Positions 16,758 to 24,491 of a DNA stretch of 64,000 nt are shown one piece after another. The DNA lies in the NCBI RefSeq assembly GCF_013618865.1, contig NZ_JABSOE010000020.1, forward strand, positions 1 through 64,000, written 5' to 3'. The position numbers and the translations under genes are program-made. The notes under the pieces are model-generated. The model ran no database searches and was not told the origin of the DNA. It saw only the letters and a program-made list of their open reading frames with translations. Position 1 is the stretch's first letter; the number at the start of each line of letters is the position of its first letter. The DNA is from Phocaeicola faecicola (GTDB lineage Bacteria; Bacteroidota; Bacteroidia; Bacteroidales; Bacteroidaceae).

Positions 16758-17168
16758 TTACGGTTCAAATTCTCGTAACGGCATGCCTTTCTCTTTCATA
16801 GAGTAGTATAGTAGCCCTTTTTGGGGAACTGATTTAATAACTGATGTGTCTCTCATGTAAAAAAAGTTATATATAGACGTGCTGTCTTTGAATGCAATCT
16901 CTCTGTTGGGTAGCTTAAGAATGACACTGTCCATATGATTCATAAAAAAATTGGCAACATTCTCTATCTTAAGCTTTACCTTTATAAAAGGTAAATAAAA
17001 ATAGCCTGATGGGGGGATATAGACTGAAGAGTCTATTTGATTACGGAAATCATAATAGCAATACATTCTGACAGGTTCATTTGTTTTATTATAAAGGGTA
17101 AATGATTAAGTTCTAAAACAGCCAGTAAGTGTAATTATTAATATTGCGATGAATAGCAGGTTTTTCAT
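16758..17168 (-). pseudogene. Small lipoprotein interrupted by an in-frame stop
   Basis: Reading from 17168 gives a signal peptide with a perfect lipobox (MKNLLFIAILIITLTGC), then FRT, a TAA stop at 17108-17106, and in the same frame a further 115 codons (SFTLYNKTNEPVRMYCYYDF...). The intact gene would encode about 136 residues. I do not recognise the family; the mature part has alternating beta-like segments and no catalytic motif. A consensus promoter lies upstream. An internal restart at the Met of MYCYYDF (17066) is open but would make an unexported 102-residue protein. It lies downstream of the C10 protease pair and may have been an accessory lipoprotein or inhibitor. Confidence 0.75.
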
Positions 17169-17200
17169 ATTATGAACAATTAGGTTAAATCTTTGTATCT

Positions 17201-17231
17201 CAAAGATATATAATACATATGGAAAAACAAA
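17201..17231 (-). promoter_or_regulatory. Promoter of the interrupted lipoprotein gene
   Basis: On the minus strand TTTG (17231-17228), a 19-bp spacer and TATCTTTG (17208-17201) match the consensus perfectly. The TTTG is inside the stem of the preceding terminator (17224-17259). Confidence 0.8.
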
Positions 17232-17260
17232 GGAGAAGAAAAATTTTCTCCTTTGTTTTA
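17223..17260 (-). terminator. Terminator of the C10 protease operon
   Basis: A 14-bp perfect stem joins 17224-17237 (AAAACAAAGGAGAA) and 17246-17259, with an 8-nt loop and T-rich tails on both strands. It lies about 90 bp after the BACON-like lipoprotein stop. Confidence 0.8.
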
Positions 17261-17349
17261 TCCTCATTAGCAATTATTTATGATGTCTGGTTTTGATAAT
17301 GTTCAGATACGTATGTTTATCTGCTCCAGATTATAAATTACAATATTAT

Positions 17350-17739
17350 CTAATCTCCGGCCTTCTGCCTTATTTCAATAGAATTAAAATAGTTTCCAGC
17401 TTGAATGACTATACTGAATCTTCTTTCCATACCTGTTTTATTGGATTCCACCCTAATAAATATGGACTTTCTGCCAGTTTTCTTGACATAGAGCCCCCCT
17501 CCTTCCATGATTATATCTTTAACGGAATGATTTATGTATGTAGTATCAGAAGTAGAAATACTAGATAACCACCAGTCATCTCCTTTCGTAGTACGTAATT
17601 CTATAGAATCTTTTCCAGACGCAAATAGAACCTCCCTTCTCTCCAAACCTATTGTGTCTTCTGCATCGCCAAGAATCCCTCTACTACATGATAGTAATGA
17701 TAAAAAAAGGAAAGGAAAAATAAAATAAGATTTTTTCAT
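17350..17739 (-). CDS. Small BACON-like lipoprotein coupled to the C10 protease
   Basis: This 129-residue protein has a signal peptide and a lipobox LLSC (Cys18). The mature domain of about 110 residues has an Ig-like beta-sandwich pattern: WWLSSIS, then IFIRVESNKTGMERRFSI and the closing NSIEIRQKAG. That pattern (Trp, 'N.tg.eR.f.I', terminal 'I.Q') is typical of BACON domains. Its start overlaps the protease stop by four bases, so translation is coupled. C10 protease genes in B. fragilis are reported next to small inhibitor genes. An inhibitor or substrate-tethering role is therefore plausible, but nothing in the sequence proves it. Confidence 0.75.
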   Translation of the reverse strand: MKKSYFIFPFLFLSLLSCSRGILGDAEDTIGLERREVLFASGKDSIELRTTKGDDWWLSSISTSDTTYINHSVKDIIMEGGGLYVKKTGRKSIFIRVESNKTGMERRFSIVIQAGNYFNSIEIRQKAGD

Positions 17740-19013
17740 TTAATTAAATTTATATATGGGATTATTTCAATATTATACGGATAATTACCTTTCCCAGCCG
17801 CCCTTGAAGACGGAAAAGCCGGTCCATCCCCTCCATTAAACACTCCTGCCAAATAATATCCATTAGAAATACCATTCCAACCCCAATTAAGATGCAGATA
17901 GTCCTCTTTCTCTACGTATGAATGGTGAATTTTATCTTTTCCTTTTCTGTACATATCAACTTTCCTCTCCCTGTGAAAATAACCATCTGCGACCCACGCA
18001 TGTCCATTACGATAAAATTTAATACCAAGAATATTCTTTCTTACTGAATTTCCAGATATTATAACTGGACATTTGGCTTTAATAGATGTTATAACATCCC
18101 ATTGACTATAAATCTGAGGATTGGTAATCTTTTTATATCCCATTTTTTCAAAACACTGTGGAATATCTTTCATATAAGCCCCACTTGCGCCCAGCCCCCA
18201 TTGCATTTTAACTAAATCACCTATAGAACGAAATAAGTGAGCAACCTCCGGCATAGAAGGATTCTTTTTCATGTCAGTCCAATCGTAAAATACACCATCA
18301 TATTCAGAAGGTCTTTCATGATATGCCATTATCTGAGCAACTGCAGTGGCAACACATCCCGTAAGAGCTCTTTGTCCATCTTTTATATAAGGTGCAGCAT
18401 TATTATAGGGATTCCTTTGTCCCCATTTAACAGAAATCAATGGAGGAACTCTTGCCGTCTCCTGCCATCCTCCCGGCTTAGCATCATAAAGGGGAAGTCT
18501 CCTTCCTCTTGTTTGAAGCACATCCAAAAGATCATCACCATCCTCTTCAATGTCAACTTTATATTTAAAAGTGTTAGAAATATAGTTATGAATCATATTA
18601 AAAAAGAAAGATAATTCCTTATACTGAAGCGTGTCATTCAAAGAAAGATTTCCCGATTCAGAATAAGCAATAATAGGAGTCGTATATGGATTAGCAGAAA
18701 TTATTGCATAACCATTTTCACCATCTGCATTCGCTATATAAAATGATGGATACTCCTGATTAGTAACTGTATCTCTACAAAAATAAATTTCACTTCCTAT
18801 AGAATAATGAGGTAATTCTGACCGAGAGAAATTTTCATTCCCTTTAATAAAAGATTCCACTTCAATAATAGCATTCTCTTCTGTACGATATACAGGGATT
18901 TTTTCTGATAAAATCACCGGTGCGTTTTTTTGTTCTACAAATTCTATATCATCAGAACAACTGATACAAAATACCGACAATAAAAATAGATTAAATAAAT
19001 AGTTCAGTTTCAT
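17736..19013 (-). CDS. C10 family cysteine protease (streptopain/SpeB-like) lipoprotein
   Basis: This 425-residue zymogen has a signal peptide with a lipidation Cys near residue 19 followed by SDD, resembling the Bacteroidetes surface-export signal. A prodomain follows (residues ~40-165), including SFYIANADGENGYAIISANP and PIIAYSESG. The catalytic domain has the nucleophile in TGCVATAVAQIMAYH (Cys220), the His in NGHAWVADGY (His338) and the C-terminal WGWNG. The family cleaves host proteins and matures autocatalytically. The gene and its surroundings are AT-rich compared with neighbours, suggesting acquisition by transfer. It is the first gene of a two-gene operon; no clear consensus promoter was found, only a weak ATTG/TTCATTTG pair. 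Confidence 0.95.
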   Translation of the reverse strand: MKLNYLFNLFLLSVFCISCSDDIEFVEQKNAPVILSEKIPVYRTEENAIIEVESFIKGNENFSRSELPHYSIGSEIYFCRDTVTNQEYPSFYIANADGENGYAIISANPYTTPIIAYSESGNLSLNDTLQYKELSFFFNMIHNYISNTFKYKVDIEEDGDDLLDVLQTRGRRLPLYDAKPGGWQETARVPPLISVKWGQRNPYNNAAPYIKDGQRALTGCVATAVAQIMAYHERPSEYDGVFYDWTDMKKNPSMPEVAHLFRSIGDLVKMQWGLGASGAYMKDIPQCFEKMGYKKITNPQIYSQWDVITSIKAKCPVIISGNSVRKNILGIKFYRNGHAWVADGYFHRERKVDMYRKGKDKIHHSYVEKEDYLHLNWGWNGISNGYYLAGVFNGGDGPAFPSSRAAGKGNYPYNIEIIPYINLIK

Positions 19014-19145
19014 AAATACATATTTTAAGATAATACAAATGAAAACAGAAAAGAGCTATTTATCAATACCTACTTTCAGGTATTAATCTAAAAATATTCA
19101 ACTTCAGAAATAAACACTCAAAAATCTTTTTTCAATAAAATAAGC

Positions 19146-19178
19146 GGTGTAAACCGGGCGAAATCGCCGGTTTACACC
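19146..19178 (-). terminator. Terminator of the nuclease locus (end of first operon)
   Basis: GGTGTAAACCGG (19146-19157) pairs with CCGGTTTACACC (19167-19178), and extra inner pairs give a near-continuous stem. The minus-strand side is T-rich. It lies 35 bp beyond the stop of the preceding minus-strand gene. Confidence 0.75.
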
Positions 19179-19212
19179 ACGCTGTTCATCGATCTCCACA
19201 GAAGGGAGAATG

Positions 19213-20259
19213 TTATTCTGCTTCTTTTACAAAATAAGTAAGCGTCGGCAAGTGGTCACTGAAACCGTTCTGGAAGGTTACTCCCGAAAAGGTACGCAAA
19301 GGATACCCTTTATACTTTCCTTCCTGCTGAATGAGATAATCACGGATGAATACCTCCGATTTCCAGAACTTCAGCGTATTCTTATCCTGTCCGAGCAGAT
19401 TACCCGAGATAATCTGCTGGTCGAACAGGTTCCATTTGTTCTGATAACAGAGCGAGCCGATTCCCTTGTCGTACAAGGCCCACGTCGCATTGTAATATTC
19501 ATAAGGTTTCACTCCTTTTGCCTTACGCTTGGCTCCTAGCACCTCGCTGCAGCTCTTGTTATACGGATCGTCATTCAAGTCACCCACAATCAGCACCTTT
19601 GCCTTCGGATTGTCCGCATGAATCGAATCGGCAATGTGCTTGGTAATGCTAGCCGCATACTCACGCAAAGGAGAAGAGGCATCACCTCCATAACGTGAAG
19701 GCCAGTGATTGACAATCATGTGGAAAGGCTCTCCTGCCAGCATTCCGCTGACCAGCAACTGGTCGCGTGTCTTATAATCCGGCTGGTCGGGCTTACGGAA
19801 CGGATAAACCGTAGCCGAAGTAAAGCGGAAAACCCTTGGATTATACAAGGCTGCCACATCAATACCACGGTGGTCGGGCGATTCGAAATGCACGATTTTA
19901 TAGCCGATTTCAGCAATGGCATCCATCTTCACCAGATCCTCCAGCACCTTCCGGTTTTCCACTTCCGATATTCCGATAATGGCCGGTCCCGCCGGACAGT
20001 AGTCCCGTCCCAGTTCCGAAATTACCTTCGCAATGTTCTTGAGTTTCTGCTGATACTTGGCCTCGGTCCAGTTGTACTGGCCGTCAGGCGTAAAGTCATC
20101 GTCCCCACGATTGTTCGGATCATCTTCCGTATCCCACAGGTTTTCCAGGTTATAGAAGGCTGCCGCATACACACGTACCTTGTTCTGTGCAGACAGCCCC
20201 GCACACATGCAGGACAACACGATGAACCAGAATCCGGACAAGAAAAAACGTTTTGTCAT
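19213..20259 (-). CDS. Exported endonuclease/exonuclease/phosphatase family protein (copy A)
   Basis: This 348-residue protein has a signal peptide ending GLSAQ. The fold's catalytic motifs appear in order: YNLENLWDTEDD, GISEVENRKVL (metal-binding Glu), IVNHWPSR (His), IVGDLNDDP (Asp/Asn) and FSDHLPTL (C-terminal Asp-His). The family includes DNase I-like nucleases and sugar or lipid phosphatases; exported Bacteroidetes members are commonly annotated as extracellular nucleases or phosphatases. It is the last gene of a five-gene run, 11 bp after the DUF5689 lipoprotein. It has a clear paralog at 28370-29392 with the same motifs. DNA or phosphodiester cleavage outside the cytoplasm is inferred. 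Confidence 0.93.
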   Translation of the reverse strand: MTKRFFLSGFWFIVLSCMCAGLSAQNKVRVYAAAFYNLENLWDTEDDPNNRGDDDFTPDGQYNWTEAKYQQKLKNIAKVISELGRDYCPAGPAIIGISEVENRKVLEDLVKMDAIAEIGYKIVHFESPDHRGIDVAALYNPRVFRFTSATVYPFRKPDQPDYKTRDQLLVSGMLAGEPFHMIVNHWPSRYGGDASSPLREYAASITKHIADSIHADNPKAKVLIVGDLNDDPYNKSCSEVLGAKRKAKGVKPYEYYNATWALYDKGIGSLCYQNKWNLFDQQIISGNLLGQDKNTLKFWKSEVFIRDYLIQQEGKYKGYPLRTFSGVTFQNGFSDHLPTLTYFVKEAE

Positions 20260-20270
20260 AAGGCTTCCAT

Positions 20271-21653
20271 TTAATTGTTAACCAATGGAGGTTCGATTAC
20301 TGTACCTCCGTCACCTTCACCTGCAGAAGAACCGCCTGTATACAGTTTCACGCTGTACAGACGCAATCCCTTATCGTTTGTAGCTGCTTCTGTAGTAAAT
20401 TCCAATACGGTATTGGCAGAAACTGCCACGTCGTTGAACGTGAACTTGAACGGCTTGTTAGATTCACCCTTGTCGTTGCTCACCACCTTGCTAGGAATCG
20501 TAATGGCATTACCGTTGCATTTCACCTTCATCACTGCCAGGTCGATAGACTCACCTTTATTGTACAGGTTGGCACCCACCTGGAATTCCAAGGTAGCTTT
20601 CTGCACCTCTCCGGCATTGATGCCTGAAATCTGCAACGTAATATCCTTATTTGCCGGGAACCAGATATTGCTCAGTCCGTCCTGCATACGCACAGAAGCC
20701 TGTCCTGACTCATCCTTGAACATGGATGCCGGATTATCGAAACCAGTATAATCCTTTACGTAAGGCCAGTAGTTTCCTGACTTCTGAGGCTCTCCGAACG
20801 TTTCAGAGAAAATCACTGTCTCACCGCTTTCACCGCCTTCATCACCGCCTTCGCTGCTGCCGGTAAAGTTCATTACATCGTCACGTGTACGCACTGTCAG
20901 CTGCCAGCTGCCGTTGAAACGGCCCAGAATACCTACTACGTCACCACGTCCTTCAGGTAGTTTGTCGCCCGCAAAGTTGGCATAATTGCTGGTTCTTACC
21001 ATCAGCGTATTACCCTGTTTGTCGGTAATGTATTCCTCACCATATCCGTCGCTCGGAGCAAAGGTATTCTTTCCACCGTTCTTGAAAGCCACATTTTTCA
21101 GTCTCACCAGCTTGAACTTGTACTGGTCGACCGCTCCGTTGATCAGACTGATATCCTCTACGTCAATCGGCTGGATGTTGTTGGCATCTGCCCAACGGTC
21201 CTTGCTTACCACTGCCTGGAAATCCACCCAAGGAGTACGGTACAGGTATCCGTCTGGATGCCCCAGCTGCTGCTCGTCACCATATACCGATACACACAGC
21301 CCTTTCAGGCTTACATAAACCACCTGGCCTACCGGATAATAGTTGTACACACTACCCTGATCCACCTGCATTTCGATGGCACTTGTCTCATCCTGCAGGT
21401 AAATCTTCTTGTAAATGTTTCCCGACTCGTCATTAGCCGAAACCACCGCCTTGAGCACCCAGTCCTCAGTAATGTTAACCGGCGCATCCTTGGTAGCCGC
21501 AGCACACTGAGTACGCAGTTCGGCAATGGTCATGTTCGCAGCCGGTCCGTTGTATATCGGCTCATTCAAAGGAGGTGCATCATATTCACGCTCACAAGCA
21601 AATAATGCCACTGATGCAAGAAGCATTAATCCAATATTTTTCAAGAGTTTCAT
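20271..21653 (-). CDS. DUF5689 domain lipoprotein
   Basis: This 460-residue protein has a lipobox LFAC (Cys20). Residues about 38-265 match DUF5689, an OB-fold-like domain with repeated strands (WVLKAVVSANDESGN, YKKIYLQDETSAI, GDVVGILGRFNGSWQL). After an acidic Gly/Glu linker (~267-278), residues ~279-450 form a second beta domain shared with the neighbouring fimbrillin-like protein (both contain TIPSKVVS and GLRLY). DUF5689 proteins are often found beside extracellular nucleases and TonB receptors in Bacteroidetes. It probably acts as a surface binding protein, by analogy to SusE/F-like proteins, for nucleic acid or its fragments. Confidence 0.85.
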   Translation of the reverse strand: MKLLKNIGLMLLASVALFACEREYDAPPLNEPIYNGPAANMTIAELRTQCAAATKDAPVNITEDWVLKAVVSANDESGNIYKKIYLQDETSAIEMQVDQGSVYNYYPVGQVVYVSLKGLCVSVYGDEQQLGHPDGYLYRTPWVDFQAVVSKDRWADANNIQPIDVEDISLINGAVDQYKFKLVRLKNVAFKNGGKNTFAPSDGYGEEYITDKQGNTLMVRTSNYANFAGDKLPEGRGDVVGILGRFNGSWQLTVRTRDDVMNFTGSSEGGDEGGESGETVIFSETFGEPQKSGNYWPYVKDYTGFDNPASMFKDESGQASVRMQDGLSNIWFPANKDITLQISGINAGEVQKATLEFQVGANLYNKGESIDLAVMKVKCNGNAITIPSKVVSNDKGESNKPFKFTFNDVAVSANTVLEFTTEAATNDKGLRLYSVKLYTGGSSAGEGDGGTVIEPPLVNN

Positions 21654-21678
21654 AAATTCTGTATTTATAATAAGTTAC

Positions 21679-24399
21679 TTAAAAACGATAGCTCACATTC
21701 AGGAAGCAGTTGATGCCCTGCATATAGTAGTACTTTCCACCAAAACGGTCGGGATAAGACAAGTCGGAACGTCCCTGTTCATAACCTCCGGTACAGATAT
21801 CACGCTTGTTCAGCAGATTGTTTACAGACAGGTTGAAGTTCACCGACTGTTTACGGTTGATATAGAAAATCTTTCCTACCGACAAATCGATGGTATAGGC
21901 TGCCGGGAAGCGTTCCTGTGTAGTCAGTTTCTGATAAGCCTCGAACTCATCGGGTCTGCTCGGGCTGACAGAAGCATAGTTGGAAGCCAGACGGCGCAAC
22001 GGAGCCGCTTCGATATAGTTGCGTGCAAAACCGTTGATATTCGCTCCCAGGAACCAGTAGTTCACAAAATAACGGATACCGAATGTACCGGCAATCTGCG
22101 GCATACCGCCCACGTACACATTCTCCATATATACTTTTTCTTCCTGTACGATCTTTCCGTTTTCCGAATTCTTGATACCGTTCGGATTGTTGCTGTAGTA
22201 ATATTCGGAAACCGTTCCTGCCAGATCGAAGCTCCACTGGTCGTTCAGCTTATAAGTAGCTCCCAGTTCCACACCACGGTGAATGCGGTTCACTCCGTAC
22301 AGTACGTGGTTGATGAAAGTACCTTCGATACCGTCGTAATAACTGCTGCGCTCCATCTGGTCATAGAAATTAGTCTGGAACACTCCCACGCGTCCTGCCA
22401 GTTGCGGCAAAGAGAATACATAGTTCAAGTCGGCCGAGAACACCCGTCCGCTCTTGATATTACTGATTGTACGGTCGGTAATACGCGGAGAAACATAAGC
22501 ATCGTTTGGAAGCGGCGCCTCACTGCCGTAGCTGATATTGGCAGTCAGCATGTGACGTCCGTTGAACTTATAGGTCAGTCCTCCCTTCAGCATCACATCC
22601 GTAAACTCATGATGCTGTCCTTCGCCATACGAAGAAGTAGGATAACGTCCGTTCATCATCTTACCGTCGCGCCAGAAGTTGGTATACGTAAACTTGAATC
22701 CATAGTAGTAATCCCAATATCTGGATCTGTACTTATTGATTACCCAGGCATCGGCAGAATAGATGTTCAGGTTGAAATTATATCCGAAGATACCTCCCTC
22801 GTATACCTTGCGGTCCGGGCGGTTCAAGTCGTTCTGTATCTTGTCATGGTCGCCGGAGAAATCCTGTTCGGCAAACTTGTCGATATCGAGCACATACTGC
22901 GCACCGAGCAAGTCATCTACGGTCTTAAACTGTCTTGACAGCGTATAGCGGGCACCGACACCGGCCGTAATGTTGAAATAACGGTTGATTTTGGTATTCA
23001 ACGTACTGTTGAAAGAAGTCTCAAACAAGTCGCTTCTACGTTCTTCCACCATATATACAGCTGCTCCGTTACCGTTGCGTACGCTGTTGGCATTGGCCAG
23101 GTAGAGGTTATCCCAGTTGATCTGAGTATACTCCGTACGGTTTGAACGCCAGAGTTCCGTATAAGCATTCTTTGCTTCCGGACTGTCAAAATACGACGGA
23201 AGATAACGATAGTAGTCCGGACGCGGGTCGGGTGCATTGTACCAGTTCAAGGCCGTATTACCGTAGCGGGCATAATGTGTACCCAGACCGGTAGTCAATG
23301 TAGTATTGTCATTGATCTTCCAGATATGTGAGATCACTGCAGTCGGGTCGAATGCAGTAACCACCTTTGCATTTCGTTTCTTACCGTTCTGATATCCCCA
23401 GTTCGGGTTATACAGATAATTGTCAGTAAGTTCATATACCTCTCTATAAGAACTTCCCTGCTGTCCGCGGCGTACCGGAGAAACAAAGGCTACCATAGAC
23501 AGGCTGTGTTCTCCTCCGTTCCATTGTTTTTCTGCGGAGAAAGCCAGAGAAATATTGTTGTAAAAGGTTCCTTCGATATTTCCTTCATGAGAGTATCTTC
23601 CACCTACGGAAGTAGCAAAAGCCCATCCGTTGTCTTTCACTCCTGTAGCATAGGTAAACATGCCTCTCAGGTAATAGTTGCGGTTGGTATAGCTCATAGA
23701 CAGTTTTCCGCCCGGTGCATAACCGCTGGCACGCATATTGATATTTTCGGCACCGCCCAGGGCTCCGAAAGTAAAGTTGGCAGGAGAAGTGAAATTAGTG
23801 ACATCACCATTTCGTGTCATATCGTTCAGTGCACCCACTGAAGAATAGTTGAACACACCACGATTCTGGTCGTTGAATACTACCCCATTGATATACTTCA
23901 ACTCCTGTGTACTGCTATAACCACGAGGAGAGAAGCGAGCCGGTGACAACTGGTAAGCGGTTTTGTTCAGGTACACATCGTTAGACAACAGTACCGTTGC
24001 ACTCACGTCCTGTGATGAACTTTCCACATCGTCGTCCAGCAGGCCGGCATCAATGAATCCGACCATTGAAATGTCTTCAGTTGCATTTAATTCTGTAACC
24101 TGTATAGGTTCTAGTTCAGTATCGCCTAAATCTTCAATCTTTACAACGACATTCTTCGGAGAAATCAATACAGAGTTCAGGTTGAGGACATACTCTCCCG
24201 GCTGGATATTGCGGATATAGAAGAATCCGTCTGCATCCGTTCTCACCTGTCTGTTCAGTTTCTCTATAGTTACCAAGACCCCCGGAACAGGGTCATTGCT
24301 TACTGCTCCGATTACACTTCCTTTTACAGTCACATTGTTCTGCGCAAAGACAATGCAAGGAAGCAAGAATGTCAAGATGAACAGTAATTTGTGTTTCAT
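21679..24399 (-). CDS. TonB-dependent outer-membrane receptor (A)
   Basis: This 906-residue protein has a signal peptide (ending VFAQ), a carboxypeptidase-regulatory-like domain (residues ~24-100: VKGSVIGAVSNDPVPGVLV), a plug with the STQELKYINGVVFND region, and a long beta-barrel ending in Phe (NVSYRF). It would import a ligand across the outer membrane using TonB energy. No SusD homolog is adjacent, so it is not a standard starch-like import pair. It lies between the fimbrillin-like lipoprotein and the DUF5689 lipoprotein. A strong intercistronic hairpin sits just upstream. Confidence 0.95.
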   Translation of the reverse strand: MKHKLLFILTFLLPCIVFAQNNVTVKGSVIGAVSNDPVPGVLVTIEKLNRQVRTDADGFFYIRNIQPGEYVLNLNSVLISPKNVVVKIEDLGDTELEPIQVTELNATEDISMVGFIDAGLLDDDVESSSQDVSATVLLSNDVYLNKTAYQLSPARFSPRGYSSTQELKYINGVVFNDQNRGVFNYSSVGALNDMTRNGDVTNFTSPANFTFGALGGAENINMRASGYAPGGKLSMSYTNRNYYLRGMFTYATGVKDNGWAFATSVGGRYSHEGNIEGTFYNNISLAFSAEKQWNGGEHSLSMVAFVSPVRRGQQGSSYREVYELTDNYLYNPNWGYQNGKKRNAKVVTAFDPTAVISHIWKINDNTTLTTGLGTHYARYGNTALNWYNAPDPRPDYYRYLPSYFDSPEAKNAYTELWRSNRTEYTQINWDNLYLANANSVRNGNGAAVYMVEERRSDLFETSFNSTLNTKINRYFNITAGVGARYTLSRQFKTVDDLLGAQYVLDIDKFAEQDFSGDHDKIQNDLNRPDRKVYEGGIFGYNFNLNIYSADAWVINKYRSRYWDYYYGFKFTYTNFWRDGKMMNGRYPTSSYGEGQHHEFTDVMLKGGLTYKFNGRHMLTANISYGSEAPLPNDAYVSPRITDRTISNIKSGRVFSADLNYVFSLPQLAGRVGVFQTNFYDQMERSSYYDGIEGTFINHVLYGVNRIHRGVELGATYKLNDQWSFDLAGTVSEYYYSNNPNGIKNSENGKIVQEEKVYMENVYVGGMPQIAGTFGIRYFVNYWFLGANINGFARNYIEAAPLRRLASNYASVSPSRPDEFEAYQKLTTQERFPAAYTIDLSVGKIFYINRKQSVNFNLSVNNLLNKRDICTGGYEQGRSDLSYPDRFGGKYYYMQGINCFLNVSYRF

Positions 24400-24430
24400 A
24401 AATAAAAAATATTGGATGATTATTAATCTA

Positions 24431-24465
24431 GGTCACACAAGGCCGGAAACCGGCCCTGTGTGACC
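24431..24465 (-). promoter_or_regulatory. Strong intercistronic hairpin without a T-run
   Basis: GGTCACACAAGGCCGG, an AAA loop and CCGGCCCTGTGTGACC form a 16-bp stem with one mismatch, in the 92-bp gap between the fimbrillin-like gene and receptor A. The absence of a T-run argues against simple termination; it may protect the upstream mRNA or tune relative expression. Confidence 0.75.
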
Positions 24466-24491
24466 ACATACTATCAAGTAACATAAAAATC

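Noticed and set aside
16819-16872. Possible frameshift in the broken lipoprotein
   Set aside because: The reading frame from the signal peptide to the C terminus is continuous, apart from the single TAA, so no frameshift is needed.
21526-22938. Long open frame opposite TonB receptor A
   Set aside because: Antisense shadow with no family resemblance and no start context.
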